Below are positions 56,466 through 64,000 of a stretch of 64,000 bases of DNA, one piece after another. This stretch comes from Rugalucina vietnamica. Lineage: Eukaryota; Mollusca; Bivalvia; Lucinida; Lucinidae. The translations under genes were made by a program, and so were the position numbers. Location of the stretch: positions 49,772,760 to 49,836,759 of the forward strand of contig OZ024873.1 of the NCBI GenBank assembly GCA_964017185.1, read 5' to 3'. Positions within the stretch are counted from its first letter, which is position 1, and each line of letters begins with the position of its first letter. The notes below the pieces were generated by a model. That model was not told the DNA's origin, did no database searches, and saw only the letters and a program-made list of their open reading frames with translations.

Positions 56466-56824
56466 GGTTTTATTAACTTTAAGATTGTTCGGGTTGTACT
56501 GTTTTTTTAAGTAATTATTAAATCCGTAATATGTGTTTTATATTCTTCACCTGTTTACAGCATCACACATTATAACTTAGTATTGTACTGTCGTTTTGTT
56601 CGAATTATTATTTTGGTCTTGCTTATGTAAGCTTAGTAGAGATAAGGTACAATCAAGGTTTGGTGTCACTTGTTGTCTGCAACGATGGCATTATCAACTG
56701 TATGGCATGCAAGGTCACAAACGTTCCTTGATATCGCGCCATAAACACAGAAAGAGTTGGTTTTACGAATCGAATATTCACCAACAAAAAAGCAAGCATA
56801 CACCTTAAGAAGTTTTAAGTGTAG

Positions 56825-56940
56825 GCCTATATATATAATAAACAAACTGAATGAGCGTACAAAAGTCGGTCGTGCCGCGACCGGGAATCGAACCACGGAC
56901 CTCCTGCAGACGTGCTAACCATTACACCACCACAATCTTC
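56825..56940 (-). mobile_element. tRNA-headed SINE, minus strand
   Basis: On the minus strand 'ggtgtaatggttagcacgtc' (A-box) and GGTTCGATTCCCGGTCGCGG (B-box) form a tRNA-like head, followed by 'acgaccgacttttgtacgct'. The same head lies inverted at 57062-57140. It is not a true tRNA: it lacks a closing acceptor stem, and the body continues. Confidence 0.7.
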
Positions 56941-57061
56941 CGATTAAAATACGCCAATTTTAGCATCTATAAACCTTTGACGTCATTTACGCTATTACGC
57001 TATAATATAAAGAACCGAAAATGATAGGGCCGCCTATGGCGGTAAATAAAAGGCCGCGCAA

Positions 57062-57270
57062 TATTATAGGTGTAATGATTAGCACGTCTGCCTGGAATGC
57101 AGGAGGTCCATGATTCGATTCCCGGTCGCAGTACGACCGACTTGTGTAGGCTAATTCAGTTTGTCTATATAATTTCCTGTATCGTGCTGTTCTTTGTTTC
57201 TAAATTATATATATAAATCCCGTCATGACCATAATTGTTGACAGGCACTTTAAGCAACAAATCAAACAAA
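57062..57270 (+). mobile_element. tRNA-headed SINE, plus strand
   Basis: 'ggtgtaatgattagcacgtc', 'gattcgattcccggtcgcag', the body 'gtgtaggctaattcagtttg' and the tail 'aacaaatcaaacaaacaaa' are in order. Confidence 0.75.
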
Positions 57271-57334
57271 CAAAAGAGCATTCATACAACATAGATGTGT
57301 ATATCAAAGCCAAGGAGAATATTAACAAAACCAG

Positions 57335-57370
57335 AGGACCAATGGTCCTGCAAACGCTCACCTGAGGTTT
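57335..57370. repeat. Terminus of the 'gctcacctgag' transposon family
   Basis: 'ccagaggaccaatggtcctg' then 'caaacgctcacctgagg' matches the ends at 5820 and 22340-22375. Confidence 0.7.
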
Positions 57371-57409
57371 TTCATATAAAACACTAATAGAAAGCCATCA
57401 ACTGTTCTG

Positions 57410-57550
57410 GGAGGAAGTTCACGTGCAACCAAAGCATGTTTGTTAAGCTACTCCTCAAGATTCCAGGTTCAATTCCAAGTTTCTCCAGTCTTGCGTAAAT
57501 GCCTTTAGCTATTGAGTGGAACATAAAACAGGAAATCAAATGATCAAATC
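57410..57550 (+). mobile_element. Degraded SINE
   Basis: The B-box-like GGTTCAATTCC (57467-57477) and the tail 'gtggaacataaaacaggaaa' match the SINE fragment at 55200-55355 in order. Confidence 0.6.
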
Positions 57551-58925
57551 TCATGAATGATTTGTATTTCCTTCAAATTGTGCCAGTTCTAATTTAACTG
57601 TTTGATAGCCTTTTGGGAAACAGCTGTTCACCCTGCTTACCATATTATGTTGTCCTTGTATCAGTACCTATTTGTAAATTTGGTTGTTTGCTATGTGTTT
57701 TTTAGACTTTGTTCTCATTGTGCCAGTTATGATCATTGCTTTAATACCTTCTACTAGCCCGGAACTTGTCTGTCCTTTCATATTCAACTTTGTAATCAAT
57801 AGGTCAGAATCAACCAAGTGTCACCATTTCAACAGTGCTTCCCAGGCAAGCCAAATTAGTTGCTGCAATTGGAGTTTCAGTGAAAACAACTAGTTTCTTT
57901 ATCCAATACTTTTAATATCTATACTCATACTACACTGATTCTTATAGTTTTCTATTAAAATCCATTAAGATTAGACACTTATAACTAAAACACAAAAATA
58001 CTACACAAATGAGAGCTATTGTAATCTAATGACAATCTTTAAAATAAAATGAAGAGAAAAAATATGAAGAAACTTAATCCTGAATCTTGATTGATAGATG
58101 TAGAAGTCATGAGACTGTGTCTATAACATTAAGACTTGGAAAACATTCAAAGACTGAAATTATGCTATTACATTTCTCTGACTAAAATAGATACTTGTAA
58201 AAACCAATGTAATGGTACAGTTTAATTTAATCTAAAAATTATACAAAGCAGACCACAACATAGAAAATAGGTAAAGTAATGTCACATTATTACTGGATAA
58301 TATGATCATGAACTTGTCAATGAACATAAGATTGTATGCAAGTTTTTACACAACAAAATACAAATACATGCACTGATAGGATATTTCTATTATTTTTTCA
58401 ATCTATCATTTTTAAGATCTTCATTTTCATTTAAATCTGTATACCATATACATATTTGCAAATTATATATTCTTTTAATTATGATGTACATCATAATCAA
58501 CTCGGAATCAAGCTCTATGTAACTATACTTTTGTGGAGCAACATGAGAATCTGTCCAACACTCACAGCCATCCATTATTATCCAGATTCTTTAAAATAAA
58601 AAAGCACTGCCACTCGCTGTTCATCACAATGTAACAATATCCTTTTGCAGAACCCTGTAACAAAGCATATCTGCTTGCCAAACATTTATACATTTTTATA
58701 TAAAACTATAATGCACTTGCTATAACAGTTTTCACCGTATCATTACAATATAATTTTTACAATGCATCAAACTGCTTCCTTTTACTGAAATCAGTAGTTT
58801 ACTGTATATTTGAGATTCTATTTAAACATGATGTTATAGTCACAGTTTCATTAATTCTACCTCTAATTTGAGAATGCATTACAAAAAAAGTTAGAATTTG
58901 ACTCGTACATAAAAAAGAATAAAAA
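57550..58925. other. AT-rich sequence, no gene recognised
   Basis: No splice-bounded exon or shared repeat was seen. The composition stays AT-rich up to the Helitron ORF, so part of it (from roughly 58.9 kb) may be the 3' flank of that element. Confidence 0.45.
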
Positions 58926-58935
58926 AGAACACATT

Positions 58936-58980
58936 AGGATAATTTCTCACTCAAATGTGAAAAAAGTGAGAAATTATCCT
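58936..58980. other. 15-bp perfect stem-loop, possible Helitron 3' hairpin
   Basis: AGGATAATTTCTCAC and GTGAGAAATTATCCT pair perfectly around a 15-nt loop, and pairing extends outward with a 2-nt bulge (aacac / gtgtt). It lies 330 bp downstream of the RepHel stop in the element's orientation, where Helitron-type elements carry a terminal hairpin. Confidence 0.6.
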
Positions 58981-59040
58981 AGTGTTTATCATCTATTCTC
59001 TCCAGCATTGTTATTTGAGAATATTTAAAGAAAAGAAAAA

Positions 59041-59065
59041 AACAAAAAAAAAAAAAAAAAAAAAA
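59041..59065. repeat. Poly-A tract
   Basis: An A-rich run lies between the stem-loop and the Helitron stop codon. Confidence 0.9.
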
Positions 59066-59310
59066 GGTGGCAACCCCAAAACTTGCTAAGCCACCAAATT
59101 TAACCTAGTGGGGTTACGCCCTGCAATTTTTCTCTTCAATTCTATACTTTGTAATGCTATACAAGTTGAAAAATTTTTAGAGGCATAGTGATTATCTGAA
59201 CCAAGTAACAATTTAATAGCTAACCTTAGTAAATAAGACTATTTAGTTCATTAAAAATTCAGCTTTCCATCTTTGTGGGATTATGAATTTGCCATTTATC
59301 ATTTGAATAT

Positions 59311-62300
59311 CTACTTGTCTAAGGCACAATATATGAGTTTATGATCAGACCAATAAGCCTCAATGACATCACAAAATCCTTCAGAATTTGAAAATATCAA
59401 ATCTAGTATTGATCCAGAGTCAGTTGTACATTGTTTAATATGTTGCATACATCCAAATAATGTCTCCACAAAATCCACAAATCCTGTACTGGCACAATCT
59501 ATCTGTATGTTGAAGTCCCCTAATATGACTAATTTAGCATCCAGATCTATAACAGGCCTAAGATGACAGTGAATATCATTTCTAAAATCAGTTTGTGAAC
59601 TTTTTGGGTATTTGTACAACACAACAACTTGAGCATAACCTCGTTGACTGCTGAATGTGCCCGTGAATATGAATTCAAATGACTTACATTGCATTTTCAC
59701 AACTTTCTGGATCTGCAAGTACTCCTTTACATACAATGCAAGTCCATGATATGGTCTGTTGTTTGTCTCTTTTACTGTGTCATCAAGTCTTATAAGTCTG
59801 TACCGTTTCAGGGCAAAATGTACATTTTCATCCCTACTACATAATCTTGTTTCAGCAAATCCAATGATATCTGCTGCCAACACATTTGGTTCAAATTGAA
59901 CTTCCCTATAATGTTTATGCAAGGATCTAGCATTATTGAATGCGATTTTGGTTTTGTCTGATCCGATTTTATACAGAGGAACATAACACAGTTCTAGGGC
60001 AGCATCTGTGCGTAGCCTTTGCATCTCTACATTCACATCATCATCTAGCGCCATAGCAGCTTCATTCATATTCAGTATATATAAATCTTCCAGCTTTTTC
60101 ACTCTACTAAATGCAACATAGTGAACGTGTGGTATTTTCCTTATAGGCTGCTGGGACAAATCAACAACTACCTTGTCAACTGTTGCACCTTCAGCTTTCC
60201 AGACTGTTTTTCCTGAAGCTGGTGTCACTGGGAACTGGCTTCTCTGAAATGTTTTGTAGTTATGTATAAATGTTCGCTGTGTTTCAAATACAGGTGTCCA
60301 GTCTGCATGAATGCTTGAGTTGTAAAGTTTCCTGTTTTTCTCACGTGTTGCTCTACCAACCCGAGGGTCATCAAACAATACCCAAATAATGCTAGGACGG
60401 TTTGTTCCTTCCATCCATCTGAAGTCGATGTGTTTAACCACACCAGTAGCACCATTGGTTAAACCGTCTTCTACATCTACATTAGCTGTATGAACAACAA
60501 TCATTCCAACAACTACTGTCAATGACTTCTTTAGCTGGCCTGTTTGTCCATAGTCCTTTGGGAGCTTATCAATCAAGGACTGGTGCCTGTTGGCAGGAAT
60601 GTGTGCTGAGACAACACTGTCATGGCATGATATCACATACTTTTCTCCTGGCAACTGACTCAAAATAGTGTCATTGTGTTGGTCTACATAATAATTCTGC
60701 GCAAACAAATGAAGGGCATCCTTTGGATAGTCACCAGTTTCACGATCAACAACACGTGTCTGTAGCTTTTGTTTGTCTTCCTCTGTCATTTCATTCAATC
60801 GAAGACGGTTTAATAACTGTGCGAATGCTAGGTCGTCTTTCTGTCTCATGATATCAACCAATTCGTACATTGTAAAGAGCTCTTTCCATAAGTTCCTTCC
60901 CAGTGAAGATGCTCCCTTTTTCAAATCAAGACTTATCAAGTAATCACCTACTGGCTTAAGCTGGTAAAGATCCCCAACAGCAATAACACTTAAACCACCA
61001 AAAACTTCTTTTGTTCCCATCAGCTGCTGTAAACGAGTGTCTATAAAGCTTAGTGTCATGTTGCCTACCATTGATATTTCATCAATAATGATAATTTTCA
61101 GATGTCTGTACTTAATTCTGAATGTATTTAACTCATCAGCTGAAAGATGATTGCTTCCCTTTTGATACATTTTCCTGTGGAATGCAGAGCAAATGGTTTG
61201 GCCACTAATATTAAAAGCAGCAAAGCCCATATATGCACACAGCAGAATTCTCTTATCATCTGGATTTTCTCCATCTTTCAAATTCAAAATCCTGAAGAGA
61301 CTTTGATAAAGTGCTCGAATCACTACCGATTTACCAACACCTGCCCCTCCTGTTAGAAAAGCATAGACAGGTTCATCTTTACATTTAATCCAGTGCACAA
61401 TATGGTTAAAGAATTCTCTTTGTCTCAAATTAAGACTTCTGAGTAGTTGTAAGTATTCATCTTCTGGTAATAAAATGCTACTAGTTTCTACTGGGGGCAC
61501 TGAGCAAGTAGACTGTAGTTCTATGCCAATATCATAATGTCTCTGCTCCACAACTCTACTTGGGTTAAAACAAACAAACTTTTCTGACTCTCCTGTCCCT
61601 TCTTCTTCTGCCTCCCTATTTTCTTGCTCTGCATTTGGTGCAATTTGATCATAGTCCCTTTCCTCAGCTTCCATCATCTGTCGTGCAAGCTCAAGTTCTT
61701 CAGCATGGTGCTCATACTCATTTCTTTTGGATATCAATAATGTCTTGACAGACTCATAGTGAGCTTCATATGTATCAAAGGAACCTATCAAATCTTTTTG
61801 TTCATTTCGCCAAGGTACAAAAAGCATAAGCTGCTCTCTGAAGTAATTTTCTGGGTCCTTTTTCTTGTTGTATTTAACATACCTAATTATTTTTGGGACT
61901 TTTCTTTTCTTGTATTTTGTTCCATTTTTTGCTTTAAACAGCAAGTCTGAACTTTGACTGCTATCCTCATCCAAGCTTTCATGACCTTCATCCTCAGAGC
62001 TACTTGGAAAACTGTCATCATCATTAGTATCATTAACTTTATTTGGTAGTTTATTTCCTTTTGGATAAGTAATGTCAATCTTTGAAACATAGTCAGCTAG
62101 GCAAAATTTCCCAAGCTGCCTGGGTCTTTTAGAATACCTCTGTATTACATTTTCTGATTCTATATCTGTAGATTCAGCTGGAAGTTCATCAAGAGCAGCT
62201 TTTGGCTTAAGCAGAAAGATTCTTTCTTCTGGTATAGATGTATTGATGAAAACAATATCCCTTGTGCACTTTGTCAAAGGAATTTGAAGATCAAGATAAA

Positions 62301-64000
62301 CAGCCTCTTGAGCACTAACCTCCACACAGTTTGAAAATACATTCCCAATATGCCGGACTTGTTTTTTCAGGTCAAGGTTTCCTCTTCGAGCCTCTTTTGC
62401 AGCTGCATCAAGTTGTGCACTCATACCTCTTTGTGATTTACTTATATAACCAACTATATATGATGCACACCCGTATGGTTCAAGAACAATCTGAATGTCA
62501 AGATTGGCTTTCCAGGCAAGAAGTATGTTTTCATTAAATGGATTAATTCTCATTTCCTTCACATCACGTTTTAAGAAAACCTTTGGTGCTTTCAAAGAGC
62601 TTTTGATGCAACAAATGTAGTCTTCAAAGTCCATTTTAGCAATGTTTTCTAGAAATTCCTCAAATGTCATATCTTCAGTTTCTTTACACTCATTCATTGC
62701 TTTTTGGAGCTCTATGTTCTTCTTTTTGTACTTGTCAACATTCTCTTCAAGAGGATACAACAACATAGCTCTCGGCAATGGTGGCAATGGAAATCCAAAC
62801 CTACAAATCGGTTTACCTTTTTTTCTGCAGGTTCTAGAATGTTTGTGACTTTGAAGGTTAACAAGATTTGCTGTCTTCTCATTATCAGTACTGCAAGTGA
62901 GATACTGATTAACAAACTGAATTATTTCGTCTTCAGAGTTTGTTTCTAAAGTAGGAGCATTTTCTACCCAAACAAGCATATGAATATGAGGAGAGCCACG
63001 CTGCTGAAACTCAACTCTATAAAAATAATCACGCACCTTTCCTATTGGCTCACAACTGCTCTTTAGAATTGTACTGAGGAATTCTTGAACTCTATGATCA
63101 AAGTACCTTGAACATGTAACTGGGTCTTTCTGGACTAGCTTTGTTTTCTCTTGCCAAGTCAAATTTTCTAATTCTTTTTCAGAATATTCAATGCCATCAT
63201 TCAATTTTGCTAACATCCTCAACAGATCTGTCCATTTAGTATCTGCGGCTGACAATGACATAAACCAAGTAGGCAAGGAAAGTTGCCTAATCATTGCAAA
63301 AATGTCTTTCTTGCGCATTTCCAAATAGGCTGGTGAGTTTCGCAGTTGGCGAAATATATAATAGCCTTCATCAAGATTTACAAGTTTATCTAAATAATTT
63401 GAATCTCTAGCTTCAGCTGCTGTAATTTTTTTGCCTTTCTTTTTACACCTTCTAACAGCTAAGTTAACTTTGTCACTGATTTGTTTCATTTGTAGCTTTT
63501 TGTGTTTAAAGAATATATTTGGAACTGACTGTGCAGCTCTCCTGTCAACACTTCGCAATTCCCATTTTACAATGTCACTATAATGAACTGGAACTAATCT
63601 TTCATCCTTTCGAGGTGGTGTCTGGCCACAAAATATGGACGGGAAGCATAAGTACTCTGCATCATTATCTTGATATAAACTTAAAGGGTGCTGACCTTCA
63701 CCTGGGGCAAAAGTGAAAACCTTGTCACACTTATTGTCAATATCAGCATCATCTACTAATGTATCTATATTGCCAACATGGTCATTTGCATCTATCTCAC
63801 TGTAATGATCAGAATCATAGTCATTTGATGCTTTCATGTCATTTTCACCTGTCTCTTCTTGTTCCTGTTTTTCATTTTGTGTTTTCTCATTGTCATTGGG
63901 CTCTTCTCTTGACACTTCTAAAAATTCTCTAACTGTATCATCTGCACTTTCACTTACCTCCTGAAACCAGCTTTCATCAGCTACTATGCCAGACTTTTTG
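59311..64000 (-). CDS. Helitron (Helentron-type) Rep-helicase-endonuclease protein, 5' end outside window
   Basis: A single frame of at least 1,562 codons runs from the right edge to TAG at 59313-59311. The GTG at 63915 is not a convincing start: the frame stays open upstream to the edge. Numbering from 63915, residues 1-100 are acidic. A Helitron-like N region (IRQLSLPTWFMSLSAAD) leads to the Rep domain with the two-histidine motif PHIHMLVW (H310, H312) and the two-tyrosine motif YIVGYISK (Y486, Y490, K493). A PIF1/RecD-type helicase follows: Walker A GGAGVGKS (K862), Walker B IIIIDEIS (D945, E946), VGDLYQLKPV, and motif VI VAFSRVKKLEDLYIL near 1270. The C terminus (about 1325-1534) is an APE-like endonuclease with NARSL, GFAETRL, LGDFNIQ and YWSDHKLIY intact. 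This set defines rolling-circle Helentrons. No frameshift or stop is seen, so this copy may be recent. Confidence 0.97.
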   Translation of the reverse strand, partial: KKSGIVADESWFQEVSESADDTVREFLEVSREEPNDNEKTQNEKQEQEETGENDMKASNDYDSDHYSEIDANDHVGNIDTLVDDADIDNKCDKVFTFAPGEGQHPLSLYQDNDAEYLCFPSIFCGQTPPRKDERLVPVHYSDIVKWELRSVDRRAAQSVPNIFFKHKKLQMKQISDKVNLAVRRCKKKGKKITAAEARDSNYLDKLVNLDEGYYIFRQLRNSPAYLEMRKKDIFAMIRQLSLPTWFMSLSAADTKWTDLLRMLAKLNDGIEYSEKELENLTWQEKTKLVQKDPVTCSRYFDHRVQEFLSTILKSSCEPIGKVRDYFYRVEFQQRGSPHIHMLVWVENAPTLETNSEDEIIQFVNQYLTCSTDNEKTANLVNLQSHKHSRTCRKKGKPICRFGFPLPPLPRAMLLYPLEENVDKYKKKNIELQKAMNECKETEDMTFEEFLENIAKMDFEDYICCIKSSLKAPKVFLKRDVKEMRINPFNENILLAWKANLDIQIVLEPYGCASYIVGYISKSQRGMSAQLDAAAKEARRGNLDLKKQVRHIGNVFSNCVEVSAQEAVYLDLQIPLTKCTRDIVFINTSIPEERIFLLKPKAALDELPAESTDIESENVIQRYSKRPRQLGKFCLADYVSKIDITYPKGNKLPNKVNDTNDDDSFPSSSEDEGHESLDEDSSQSSDLLFKAKNGTKYKKRKVPKIIRYVKYNKKKDPENYFREQLMLFVPWRNEQKDLIGSFDTYEAHYESVKTLLISKRNEYEHHAEELELARQMMEAEERDYDQIAPNAEQENREAEEEGTGESEKFVCFNPSRVVEQRHYDIGIELQSTCSVPPVETSSILLPEDEYLQLLRSLNLRQREFFNHIVHWIKCKDEPVYAFLTGGAGVGKSVVIRALYQSLFRILNLKDGENPDDKRILLCAYMGFAAFNISGQTICSAFHRKMYQKGSNHLSADELNTFRIKYRHLKIIIIDEISMVGNMTLSFIDTRLQQLMGTKEVFGGLSVIAVGDLYQLKPVGDYLISLDLKKGASSLGRNLWKELFTMYELVDIMRQKDDLAFAQLLNRLRLNEMTEEDKQKLQTRVVDRETGDYPKDALHLFAQNYYVDQHNDTILSQLPGEKYVISCHDSVVSAHIPANRHQSLIDKLPKDYGQTGQLKKSLTVVVGMIVVHTANVDVEDGLTNGATGVVKHIDFRWMEGTNRPSIIWVLFDDPRVGRATREKNRKLYNSSIHADWTPVFETQRTFIHNYKTFQRSQFPVTPASGKTVWKAEGATVDKVVVDLSQQPIRKIPHVHYVAFSRVKKLEDLYILNMNEAAMALDDDVNVEMQRLRTDAALELCYVPLYKIGSDKTKIAFNNARSLHKHYREVQFEPNVLAADIIGFAETRLCSRDENVHFALKRYRLIRLDDTVKETNNRPYHGLALYVKEYLQIQKVVKMQCKSFEFIFTGTFSSQRGYAQVVVLYKYPKSSQTDFRNDIHCHLRPVIDLDAKLVILGDFNIQIDCASTGFVDFVETLFGCMQHIKQCTTDSGSILDLIFSNSEGFCDVIEAYWSDHKLIYCALDK

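Noticed and set aside
63913-63915. GTG as start codon of the Helitron protein
   Set aside because: The frame is open for 28 more codons to the window edge, and GTG starts are not expected in animals; the true start lies outside.

Overview
This is intron-rich, repeat-dense, AT-rich animal DNA. Exons have clean GT-AG borders with matching phases, and the repeats (tRNA-headed SINEs, palindromic MITEs, satellite-bearing foldback elements, a Helitron with an endonuclease domain) point to a lophotrochozoan, most likely a bivalve mollusc. That placement is an inference from repeat style and gene content; I cannot name the species. All gene models were built by hand from splice sites, reading frame and phase, without transcripts.

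Layout. (1) 0.5-29.1 kb holds two head-to-head genes whose start codons are only 122 bp apart (9079-9200, rich in CRE-like TGACGT sites). The minus-strand gene (4 exons, 236 aa) has no recognised family. The plus-strand gene (9 exons, 504 aa) carries a ParB/sulfiredoxin-like domain. Their introns hold most of the satellites and transposons, including a 1.65 kb foldback element with a perfect 9-bp target duplication. (2) 29.1-34.6 kb is almost entirely repeats. (3) 34.9-44.9 kb holds two tandem paralogous plus-strand genes for small secreted proteins; the second is complete (163 aa), while the first lacks a recognisable signal-peptide exon. Their C-terminal motifs resemble C-terminal domains of bacterial polymorphic toxins. 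(4) 47.3-48.9 kb holds a minus-strand Tctex-type dynein light chain with a His-rich N-terminal tail. (5) 51.1-56.5 kb holds a minus-strand 4-exon gene for a secreted glycoprotein with YPDL-type repeats; its last exon reads into a palindromic transposon. Intron 1 contains a 2.68 kb foldback element with 0.5 kb arms and a 5-bp target duplication. (6) 56.8-64.0 kb holds SINEs and then a Helitron (Helentron type) whose Rep-helicase-endonuclease ORF runs open off the right edge.

The host genes do not form an obvious pathway. The shared theme is invasion of introns by transposons: several termini lie within about 30 bp of splice acceptors, and one element supplies coding sequence to a host exon. 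The best candidates for undescribed biology are the ParB-like gene with its divergent partner, the toxin-domain-like secreted pair, and the two foldback elements with intact target duplications.
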